From the NCBI RefSeq assembly GCF_013179285.1, contig NZ_WVNW01000001.1:1240001-1304000 (forward strand): a DNA stretch of 64,000 nt, written 5' to 3'. The notes under the pieces are model-generated. The model was not told the DNA's origin, searched no databases, and saw only the letters and a list, made by a program, of their open reading frames with translations. Below are positions 57,894 to 64,000 of this stretch, piece after piece. The DNA comes from Roseobacter sp. HKCCD6576-2 (GTDB lineage Bacteria > Pseudomonadota > Alphaproteobacteria > Rhodobacterales > Rhodobacteraceae). The translations under genes were made by a program, and so were the position numbers. Positions within the stretch are counted from its first letter, which is position 1. Each line of letters starts with the position of its first letter.

Positions 57894-58988
57894 ATGAATG
57901 TCTTTGTCACACCGACCTCGGATGGACCAAGCCGCGAGGAGGCCGCTGACGCGCTTCGCGTGTTGAAAGCCTGGGCCGAGACCGCGGGGAAGGAAGAAGT
58001 GGCGGCGCTGCATCCTGCGGCGGCAGAGCTTCTGACATCCGAGGGCTATACCGATTTTGCGCGCGACTATCCGGCCGATTTCAAAGTGGATGCCGCTTAT
58101 AAAGCGTCACTGCCGGATCTTCAGAACGGCCCGGCCTCGCTCATCAAAGGGGCGAACCGGCAAATCCAGCATGTGGGGATTTCGAATTTCCGCCTGCCGC
58201 TTCGGTATCACACGCGGGATAATGGCGACCTGACCCTCGAAACCTCTGTCACCGGCACGGTGAGCCTGGAGGCGGAGAAGAAGGGCATCAATATGAGCCG
58301 CATCATGCGGTCCTTCTATGCCCATGCGGAGCGCACCTTCAGTTTTGAGGTGATCGAGGCCGCGCTTGATGATTACAAAGCCGATTTGGAAAGCTTCGAC
58401 GCGCGCATTCAAATGCGCCTGAGCTTTCCAATGAAGGTCGAAAGCCTGCGCTCCGGCCTGGCAGGTTATCAATATTACGATATCGCCTTGGAACTGGTTG
58501 AGAAGGCCGGCGTACGCAAGAAGATCGTCCATTTGGACTATGTCTATTCTTCGACGTGTCCCTGTTCTCTCGAACTTGCCGAACATGCGCGGATGACCCG
58601 GAACCAACTCGCCACACCACATTCGCAGCGCTCTGTTGCGCGGCTGTCGGTGGAGGTGAACTGCGCCGAGAATTGCCTGTGGTTCGAAGACATCATCGAT
58701 ATGGCCCGCGCCGCCGTGCCGACCGAAACTCAGGTGATGGTCAAGCGTGAAGATGAGCAGGCCTTTGCCGAGTTGAACGCGGCCAATCCAATCTTTGTTG
58801 AAGACGCTGCGCGGCTCTTTGCTGAGCAATTCCAAGCGGATGCGCGGATCAAGGATTTCCGTGTGGTGGCCAGCCATCAAGAAAGCCTGCACAGCCATGA
58901 TGCGGTGAGCGTTTTGACCGAAGGGGACAGCTTCGCAGCCGATAGTCTGGACCCAAAGCTGTTCGCAACGCTCTTTCATGTCGGTTAA
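57894..58988 (+). CDS. folE2: GTP cyclohydrolase FolE2
   Basis: FolE2 (COG1469, type IB) opens GTP to dihydroneopterin triphosphate for folate synthesis. The 364-residue protein has the expected HVGISNFRLPLRYHTRDNGD, NMSRIMRSFYAHAERTFSFE, the catalytic Cys motif YSSTCPCSLELAEHARMTRN and QRSVARLSVEVNCAENCLWF. ATG 57894 is chosen because AAAGGGGCC precedes it. FolE2 can use several metals and often replaces zinc-only FolE under zinc starvation; no Zur-like box is obvious upstream. Confidence 0.95.
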   Translation: MNVFVTPTSDGPSREEAADALRVLKAWAETAGKEEVAALHPAAAELLTSEGYTDFARDYPADFKVDAAYKASLPDLQNGPASLIKGANRQIQHVGISNFRLPLRYHTRDNGDLTLETSVTGTVSLEAEKKGINMSRIMRSFYAHAERTFSFEVIEAALDDYKADLESFDARIQMRLSFPMKVESLRSGLAGYQYYDIALELVEKAGVRKKIVHLDYVYSSTCPCSLELAEHARMTRNQLATPHSQRSVARLSVEVNCAENCLWFEDIIDMARAAVPTETQVMVKREDEQAFAELNAANPIFVEDAARLFAEQFQADARIKDFRVVASHQESLHSHDAVSVLTEGDSFAADSLDPKLFATLFHVG

Positions 58989-59028
58989 AGCCGCTGGCGG
59001 ATAGGCGTGTCCGTGCTAGGCTGCACGG

Positions 59029-60264
59029 ATGACGCATGTGCCGAACTATTTGGATCAGTATTGGCCGATCACCCAGGATTTCGGGGTCATCGACGCGCCG
59101 ATCAACGACGTGACCGCTGCCTATATGAGCTGGTGGTCGCTGACCGGCAAACCCGCGACACGCCAGGATGTTCCGGGAGGGCTCGGCGCGGCTTTGGAGG
59201 CGTTGTTCCCGCTCAACAAGCGGCTAGACCGCAGGATTTTGGTGCCTTGCGCTGGCAATCGCACGGCATTTTTTCAGAACGGGTTTGATGGCTCCGCACC
59301 AGCGATGACGATGCGCTCGCTGGCGCGCAAGCTGCGCGTTCGGGCGTATAGAATTTGCCGCAAGTCCGGGCAATTCACTGCGCCTGAAACCGTGTTGGAG
59401 ATTTATGCGCCGAAACAACTTGGCGGGGATGACACAGGGTTCCGGCGGAGTCTTCGGGCCTGGAAAGAGGAGGGCGTGTGGCATTTTGCCGAGCGCGGGA
59501 CGCCTCTTCGTTTCGAAGCGGCAGAGCAGCCGGAGGCGGGGTTCGACCCGGATATGTTAGGGCGTTACTTGGCGCATCTTGGGCTAGACGCCCTGTCGGA
59601 TGCGTTCTTCGATGGCTCAACAGACACAGCCGCGCAGCTGTTCCAAACCAACACCACCCGTGCCGATACGCCGGGTTATTCGATGCTCGACGTCCTGAGT
59701 GGCGCGCCCTGGGCCGGGAGCGCCAAAAAATACATGCTTAGCGGTGCGCGGTGGTTAGCTGCCGCGGCCAAACCCGACCGGATCGGTGATGGGGCCATTA
59801 TCCCTATCGGTGATCCCGGTACGGAAGCTGCGCCGCCCACCGCGGCCATTGCCCACCGGATCGGTGATTGGTCCGTTATCCGCATCGGTGATGCCCGATC
59901 GGATCGGGGTGAAGCTGCCATTGCCGCCGCCGCGACCAAACCCGCCCGGATCGGTGATCGGGCCGTTGTCGGCATCGGTCAGCCCGGTTCTGGAGGAGCG
60001 CAATCCTCCGCGTCCGACGCCGCCCGGATCAGTGATCGGGCCATTATCTCGATCTGTAACGCCGGTGCCAATCGTGGCTGGCACAACGACACAGCCGCTC
60101 AACCCAAGGCCGACCGAACCGATGCCAAACCCCTGCAGGATGCGGCGTCTGCTGAGGCCGCGCCGTGTTTCAATCTGATCATCGTCCAAGCTGGTCAGCT
60201 TGGGAGTTTTGTCTTCTTTGCCGTCTTTCATAGTCCCACCTCTGGCTATTGCTGCCGAAGCTGA
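59029..60264 (+). CDS. Conserved hypothetical protein, C-terminal half antisense to a Tat repeat gene
   Basis: Residues 1 to about 240 look like a genuine soluble domain (YWPITQDFGVIDAPINDVTA, RRILVPCAGNRTAFFQNGF, MTMRSLARKLRVRAYRICRK, HFAERGTPLRFEA). From about 243 to 411 the frame runs antisense through the minus-strand repeat gene at 59755-60231 and becomes a low-complexity RIGD/IGDPG mirror of its repeats, with no homology expected. Either the ancestral stop near 59755 was lost and the repeat gene supplies a long open antisense frame, or the two genes truly overlap. The domain itself is not recognised. Confidence 0.6.
   Translation: MTHVPNYLDQYWPITQDFGVIDAPINDVTAAYMSWWSLTGKPATRQDVPGGLGAALEALFPLNKRLDRRILVPCAGNRTAFFQNGFDGSAPAMTMRSLARKLRVRAYRICRKSGQFTAPETVLEIYAPKQLGGDDTGFRRSLRAWKEEGVWHFAERGTPLRFEAAEQPEAGFDPDMLGRYLAHLGLDALSDAFFDGSTDTAAQLFQTNTTRADTPGYSMLDVLSGAPWAGSAKKYMLSGARWLAAAAKPDRIGDGAIIPIGDPGTEAAPPTAAIAHRIGDWSVIRIGDARSDRGEAAIAAAATKPARIGDRAVVGIGQPGSGGAQSSASDAARISDRAIISICNAGANRGWHNDTAAQPKADRTDAKPLQDAASAEAAPCFNLIIVQAGQLGSFVFFAVFHSPTSGYCCRS
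59755..60231 (-). CDS. Tat-exported lipoprotein with four TD-x-DNG repeats (copy B)
   Basis: A 158-residue protein. The signal has the twin-arginine motif LSRRRILQGFG and a lipobox GLGLSGC (Cys47), so it should be a Tat-exported lipoprotein. From residue 57 to the end it consists of four units of 26, 30, 26 and 20 residues with consensus G-x-TD-x-DNGPITDP-x-G-x-GRGG, joined by Arg/Ser-rich linkers. The D-x-DNG-xxx-D spacing recalls calcium loops. ATG 60231 is chosen for AGAGGTGGG upstream. A paralogue lies 114 bases upstream. No function known. Confidence 0.8.
   Translation of the reverse strand: MKDGKEDKTPKLTSLDDDQIETRRGLSRRRILQGFGIGSVGLGLSGCVVVPATIGTGVTDRDNGPITDPGGVGRGGLRSSRTGLTDADNGPITDPGGFGRGGGNGSFTPIRSGITDADNGPITDPVGNGRGGRRSFRTGITDRDNGPITDPVGFGRGS
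59758..60063 (-). repeat. Four coding tandem repeats in copy B
   Basis: The DNA shows repeated words such as GGATCGGTGAT and CGGGCC every 78-90 bases. The repeats are in frame and encode the G-x-TD-x-DNG units, ending at the stop codon. Confidence 0.8.
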
Positions 60265-60344
60265 GGCCAACCGGGTCGCCGTCCCTCGTCAGAACACAAA
60301 AAGGGACGGGTCGGGTGCGACCGCAGATGTGCCTCTGTCGTCGC

Positions 60345-60779
60345 TCACCCGCGGCCGTTGCCGCCCGGATCAGAGCAATTGCCGCCGTCCGCATCAGTGA
60401 TGCCGCTGGCGGCGTTGCGCGGGTTGCCACGGCCCGCGCCGCCCGGATCGGTCCAGGAGCCGTTGTCGCGATCAGTATAGCCTGCACGCTGTTGACGGCC
60501 ATCGCCGCGGCCATTGCCGCCCGGATCGCGCCAGGTGCCATTGTCTTGGTCTGTCACGCCAGAACCATAGGCGCGGCAGTAGCCGCGGCCACGACCGCCA
60601 GGATCAGTGATCGCGCCATTATCGTTATCCGTGCCCGCCTCGGCAGTTCCTGCGCTGACACCAACGATCGTCGCGCCAAGCGCCGCAGTTCCAGCACCAC
60701 GCATCATGCCGCGTCGGCTGACGGAGGTGATAATATCGCTATCGGAAAGGGATGGTTTCTTGTCGTCTTTATCGCTCAT
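60345..60779 (-). CDS. Tat-exported protein with four TD-x-DNG repeats (copy A)
   Basis: A 144-residue protein with a twin-arginine motif SVSRRGMMRGAG and a signal peptidase I site after GTAEA (about residue 48). The whole mature part is four units (spacing 25, 26, 26): GTDNDNGAITDPGGRGRG, GVTDQDNGTWRDPGGNGRG, GYTDRDNGSWTDPGGAGRG and GITDADGGNCSDPGGNGRG. Cysteines 68 and 135, in the first and last units, could pair. GGGAG lies upstream of ATG 60779. It is the paralogue of copy B but not lipidated. Function unknown. Confidence 0.8.
   Translation of the reverse strand: MSDKDDKKPSLSDSDIITSVSRRGMMRGAGTAALGATIVGVSAGTAEAGTDNDNGAITDPGGRGRGYCRAYGSGVTDQDNGTWRDPGGNGRGDGRQQRAGYTDRDNGSWTDPGGAGRGNPRNAASGITDADGGNCSDPGGNGRG
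60348..60635 (-). repeat. Four coding tandem repeats in copy A
   Basis: Repeated words of the type GCCCGGATC and CCATTGTC recur every 75-78 bases in frame, coding for the four G-x-TD-x-DNG units that make up the mature protein. Confidence 0.8.
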
Positions 60780-61010
60780 AATACACTCCCAATGGCGAAA
60801 GGCAGCACAGATATCTGCCGGCTATGATGAGTTGCGGGCGGACATCCCGCCAAAAAAAGAACAAAAATATACTGACTTAGCGGCAGGCTAGCTTGCTTGC
60901 CCTATCAACTCAATAGGAATAGCGGGAATGGTGCCATGTTTTCACGCTGCGGTTGCATCGCCTCTGGTCCTGCTTGACAGGCCAGCGTCGGCGCGCCAAC
61001 GCTCGGCCTC

Positions 61011-62459
61011 ATGTTTGACCTGCGCCCTGTCGGCTACGTTCTGGGACTTTTGGTGTCGGTGCTGGGCGCAACGATGTTGCTGCCCATGGTGGTGGACCTT
61101 TATCTGCAAAATGGTCACTGGTTGATCTTCGCGGAAAGCGCGTTGGTGACCATGGTGATCGGCGGATTGCTAACGCTGGCCTGCGCCAATGCGGTGACCA
61201 AGGGCTTGAGCTTGCAGCAGACCTTTGTGCTGACCACTGGTGTCTGGCTGGTCTTGCCGATTTTTGGCGCGCTACCTTTCGTCTTCGGGGCCACGGAAGC
61301 ACAATATGTCGATGCGTTTTTTGAGGCGATGTCGGGGTTAACGACGACCGGCTCGACCGTGTTCACCGGGTTGGACGCTTTGCCCGAGGGTCTTTTGCTC
61401 TGGCGCGGTCTTCTGCAATGGTTTGGCGGTATCGGGATCATCGTTGTTGCGATGGTGTTTCTGCCTGAGCTTCGTGTCGGCGGGATGCAAATCTTCCGCT
61501 CGGAAGGCTTTGATACCTTTGGGAAGATCCTACCTCGTGCAACGGAGATCGCCAGTCGGATTTCGGTCATCTATATCGCGCTCACCCTGGCCTGCGCGGG
61601 GGCATATTCCGTTCTGGGCATGGGGGTCTTCGACGCCATCGTTCATGCGATGACGACGGTGGCCACCGGCGGATTTGCCAATTCGGACACATCCTTTGCC
61701 GATGTCGCGCCGGGCGTCGAATATGCGGCGGTCATCTTTATGCTGCTCGCGGCGCTCCCCTTCGTGCGCTATGTGCAATTGATCGCTGGATCGGCCCGCC
61801 CATTCTGGCAAGACAGTCAGATTCGGGCGTTTTTTGCCACGGTGGCCATCCTCACCGCCGTTATGGGCACATGGCTTGTGATGGGCGAAGGGCAGGCGCA
61901 GGAGATTGCCCTGCGCAAAGCCCTTTTCAACACAGTCTCCATCGTGACAGGCACGGGATATGCCAGCGCGGATTATATGCAATGGGGCGCCTTTGCTGTC
62001 GTGCTGTTCTTCTTCGCTGGCTTGATCGGTGGTTGTGCGGGCTCGACCTCCTGCTCGATCAAAGTCTTCCGTTATCAGTTGCTGATGACGTCCATCTCGA
62101 CCCAGGTGCGGCGGCTCTATGCGCCGCATGGTGTTTTTGAGCCGCGATATCAGGGGCGCCCGGTGGCCGAAGATGTCCTGAATTCGGTCATGGCGTTTTT
62201 CGTCCTGTTCTTTGTGACATTGGGCGTGGTGGCGATTCTGCTTGGGTTGACCGGGCTTGATTTCATTACTGCGATCTCTGGTGCGGCCACTGCGCTGGGC
62301 AATATCGGCCCGGGTCTTGGCCCGGTGATCGGCCCGGCAGGCACCTTTGCCGAGCTGAATGACACCGCGAAATGGGTTCTCTCCGCCGCGATGCTGATTG
62401 GGCGTCTGGAGCTGATGGCGGTTTTTGTGTTGTTCACTGCTGCGTTTTGGCGCGGGTGA
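61011..62459 (+). CDS. trkH: TrkH-family potassium uptake protein
   Basis: A 482-residue K+ transporter subunit with the four pore loops expected: GLTTTGSTVFTGLD, TVATGGFANSDTSF, SIVTGTGYASADY and TALGNIGPGLGPV. It needs TrkA for activity; none is in the window. ATG 61011 opens the hydrophobic start MFDLRPVGYVLGLLVSVLGA. The 230 bases upstream contain promoters for both strands presumably, but no recognisable site. Confidence 0.93.
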   Translation: MFDLRPVGYVLGLLVSVLGATMLLPMVVDLYLQNGHWLIFAESALVTMVIGGLLTLACANAVTKGLSLQQTFVLTTGVWLVLPIFGALPFVFGATEAQYVDAFFEAMSGLTTTGSTVFTGLDALPEGLLLWRGLLQWFGGIGIIVVAMVFLPELRVGGMQIFRSEGFDTFGKILPRATEIASRISVIYIALTLACAGAYSVLGMGVFDAIVHAMTTVATGGFANSDTSFADVAPGVEYAAVIFMLLAALPFVRYVQLIAGSARPFWQDSQIRAFFATVAILTAVMGTWLVMGEGQAQEIALRKALFNTVSIVTGTGYASADYMQWGAFAVVLFFFAGLIGGCAGSTSCSIKVFRYQLLMTSISTQVRRLYAPHGVFEPRYQGRPVAEDVLNSVMAFFVLFFVTLGVVAILLGLTGLDFITAISGAATALGNIGPGLGPVIGPAGTFAELNDTAKWVLSAAMLIGRLELMAVFVLFTAAFWRG

Positions 62460-62495
62460 GCCCTGGACCTCGCAAGAGGTTTGGCCGGAAAACGG

Positions 62496-63689
62496 CTACT
62501 GCTTGGCGGTGATCGCACGCCCCGCCGCGACGCCGGATGACCATGCCCATTGGAAGTTGTACCCCCCAAGCCAACCGGTCACGTCCATCACTTCACCGAT
62601 AAGGTAAAGGCCAGGGATGCGAGAGGATTCCATGGTTTTGGAGCTGACCTGATCCGTTGCGACGCCGCCAAGGGTCACCTCAGCCGTGCGATATCCTTCC
62701 GACGAAGTCGGCGTCAGGTCCCATTGGGTTAAGGCCTTTGCGAGGGTCTGCAGGGCGGTGTCCGACATATCGGCCAGATTGCCACCGAGACCCCACTCCG
62801 TTGTCAGATGCCGCGCCAGTTTCTGCGGCAGCAGTTCGGCCAAACAGGTGCCAATTGCTTTGCCGCCCGCCGTCGCGCGGCGCGCCCGCAGATGGGCAAA
62901 TAGGTCCTGGTCCGGCAAAAGATGGACCGATAGCCTGTCGCCCTCGCGCCAGTAGGACGAGATTTGCAGGATCGCCGGGCCGGATAGCCCGCGATGCGTG
63001 AAGAGCATCGCCTCCTCGAAAGCGGTGCCGTTGCAGCTAATCCGGGTGTTGACCGCCGTGCCGGAGAGCGCCGCGAACTCCGTCTTGGCTGGGTCATTGA
63101 AGGTGAGCGGCACCAGGGCCGGGCGGGTTTCCGTCAGCCGGTGGCCGAATTGCTCGGCGATTTGGTACCCAAGACTGCTGGCCCCCATTTTCGGGATCGA
63201 TTTGCCGCCGGTGGCAATCACGAGATTTTCTGCGGTCACGGTGATCGGCCTACCGTCCCGGACCAACGACACCCGAAACGCGATCCCGTCATGGGCGACC
63301 TCGCCCACAGAGGTCTGCAGCCAAAGCTCGGCAGGCTGCATTTCCGCCAGGAGCATCTGGATGATGTCCTTGGCCGATCGGTCGCAGAAGAGCTGCCCCA
63401 GGGTTTTCTCATGCCAAGGGATTTGGTGCCGCCCAACGAGATCAAGGAAATCCCATTGCGTATACCGGCTCAGCGCTGACTTGGCGAAATGTGGGTTCTC
63501 CGACAGAAAATTCTCTGCCGCGCAGCCCATATTTGTGAAGTTACACCGGCCGCCACCCGAGATGCGGATCTTCTCGCCTGGCGCCTTGGCGTGATCGATA
63601 ACCAATGTGTCCGGGCCTGCATATGTCGCGCATAAAAGCCCGGCAGCGCCTGCTCCTAAGATAAGTGTTTTGACGTGTTTCGCGCTCAT
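62496..63689 (-). CDS. HI0933-family flavoprotein (BaiN-like NAD(P)/FAD oxidoreductase)
   Basis: A 397-residue FAD protein: TLILGAGAAGLLCATYAG at the N-terminus, ISGGGRCNFTNMGC, NLVIATGGKSIPKMGASSLG, and the C-terminal TGWLGGYNFQWAWSSGVAAG. The family includes aminoacetone oxidases and BaiN-type reductases; the exact reaction is unknown. Confidence 0.9.
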   Translation of the reverse strand: MSAKHVKTLILGAGAAGLLCATYAGPDTLVIDHAKAPGEKIRISGGGRCNFTNMGCAAENFLSENPHFAKSALSRYTQWDFLDLVGRHQIPWHEKTLGQLFCDRSAKDIIQMLLAEMQPAELWLQTSVGEVAHDGIAFRVSLVRDGRPITVTAENLVIATGGKSIPKMGASSLGYQIAEQFGHRLTETRPALVPLTFNDPAKTEFAALSGTAVNTRISCNGTAFEEAMLFTHRGLSGPAILQISSYWREGDRLSVHLLPDQDLFAHLRARRATAGGKAIGTCLAELLPQKLARHLTTEWGLGGNLADMSDTALQTLAKALTQWDLTPTSSEGYRTAEVTLGGVATDQVSSKTMESSRIPGLYLIGEVMDVTGWLGGYNFQWAWSSGVAAGRAITAKQ

Positions 63690-63723
63690 TGCATGGTCAT
63701 GTCTTGCAGCAACGGTCGACGTC

Positions 63724-63750
63724 TCCGGCGAGGGGTATGAAGCAAAGATA
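63724..63750 (+). other. Gene-end motif copy
   Basis: CTCCGGCGAGGGGTATGAAG followed by CAAAGATA resembles the minus-strand sequence at 41960-41999. It lies in the 80-base gap between the HI0933 gene and the J-domain gene. Confidence 0.3.
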
Positions 63751-63769
63751 CAGCGAGCGCGACGTGCCG

Positions 63770-64000
63770 TTAGTCTTTGAAATTCCGGCTTTCTTTGATC
63801 TGGTCCCAGGCCCAGACGACCTCTTGCAACCGGTCTTCGTCGGTCCGATCACCGCCATTCATATCGGGGTGCAAGATTTTGATCAGGGCTTTGTAGCTCT
63901 TGCGGATCTCCGCCTTGGCCCAATGGTCCTTGGCCTCAAGAATATCGAGGGCCCGACGCTCCGTCGGCGGAAGCTTTCGTGTCCCGGTGATCGATTTGCC
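63770..64000 (-). CDS. J-domain (DnaJ-like) protein, partial C-terminus
   Basis: The last 76 residues of a J-domain protein run off the right edge. Visible are PTERRALDILEAKDHWAKAE, IRKSYKALIKILHPDMNGGD with the HPD motif that triggers DnaK ATPase, and the end DQIKESRNFKD. The J-domain being C-terminal matches a short alphaproteobacterial J-protein type. TAA at 63770-63772. The N-terminal part is outside the window. Confidence 0.88.
   Translation of the reverse strand, partial: GKSITGTRKLPPTERRALDILEAKDHWAKAEIRKSYKALIKILHPDMNGGDRTDEDRLQEVVWAWDQIKESRNFKD

Noticed and set aside
59755-60640. Regularly spaced short DNA repeats that might suggest a CRISPR array
   Set aside because: The repeats are in frame, degenerate, spaced 75-90 bases apart, and code for protein units behind Tat signals; there are no constant spacers or cas genes.
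1-64000. tRNA, rRNA, insertion sequence, phage or origin features
   Set aside because: None were seen in the intergenic regions on reading both strands; a tRNA search program would settle the tRNA question.

Overview
The window looks like a chromosomal segment of a Rhodobacteraceae (Roseobacter/Rhodobacter-type) alphaproteobacterium. The evidence is the accB-accC/aat neighbourhood, a single-cysteine DksA, an RNA methyltransferase-PIN pair of the Rhodobacter sphaeroides RSP_2647/2648 type, a SAM-II riboswitch in front of metZ, FolE2, an Anbu operon and two DUF2927 lipoproteins. GC content is high by eye, except in an AT-richer block near the left end. No rRNA, tRNA, insertion sequence, phage gene or CRISPR array was seen, and no gene-free stretch exceeds 300 bases.

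Region 1 (1-5270) holds the 5' part of aat and then an accessory block: a transglycosylase-like protein lacking both catalytic glutamates, a LysR/MFS divergent pair, a SigZ-like sigma factor broken by one in-frame TGA, and a glutathione S-transferase. The aat promoter and first 16 codons occur twice, as a diverged direct repeat on either side of the transglycosylase-like gene. The block seems to be inserted between accC and aat, which are usually close in this family.

Region 2 (5270-20540) has accBC on the minus strand and then a complete reductive pyrimidine degradation locus: PreT/PreA, beta-alanine:pyruvate aminotransferase, beta-ureidopropionase, a small lipoprotein, dihydropyrimidinase, an ABC transporter (ATPase, two permeases, THI5/NMT1-like binding protein) with an embedded GNAT gene, and the regulator RutR. 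A perfect RutR operator lies upstream of the aminotransferase operon and a two-mismatch copy upstream of preT. An Rrf2 regulator and an AhpD-like protein sit between the two halves.

Region 3 (20600-34900) holds an ECF sigma factor with a membrane partner, an ScfR-type regulator, a response regulator and a symporter-type sensor kinase (probably a carboxylate-sensing group), an orphan FliM-like protein, an aldolase and FAH hydrolase pair, an RNA methyltransferase-PIN pair, M48 peptidase, a TetR pair with its operator, and an ATC-hydrolase-like gene overlapping a cytochrome P450 remnant.

Region 4 (35000-48100) has VWA and MoxR proteins, a 54-residue membrane protein, DUF2927 protein, DksA, a flavin monooxygenase, the four-gene Anbu/transglutaminase/alpha-E/ATP-grasp operon, dtd, a PfkB kinase and an Hsp20 gene with an FNR-like dyad.

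Region 5 (48100-64000) has a TelA-XpaC-SPFH-zinc-ribbon-DUF2927 membrane-stress cluster led by a 29-residue membrane peptide, a GST, an alpha/beta hydrolase, a promoter, SAM-II riboswitch and terminator ahead of metZ, a GATase, folE2, and two neighbouring Tat-exported proteins built from four copies of a G-x-TD-x-DNG-xxx-DP-x-G-x-GRG repeat. One of these lies fully antisense inside a plus-strand ORF. TrkH, an HI0933-family flavoprotein and the end of a J-domain gene close the window. The Tat repeat pair is the best candidate for something undescribed.
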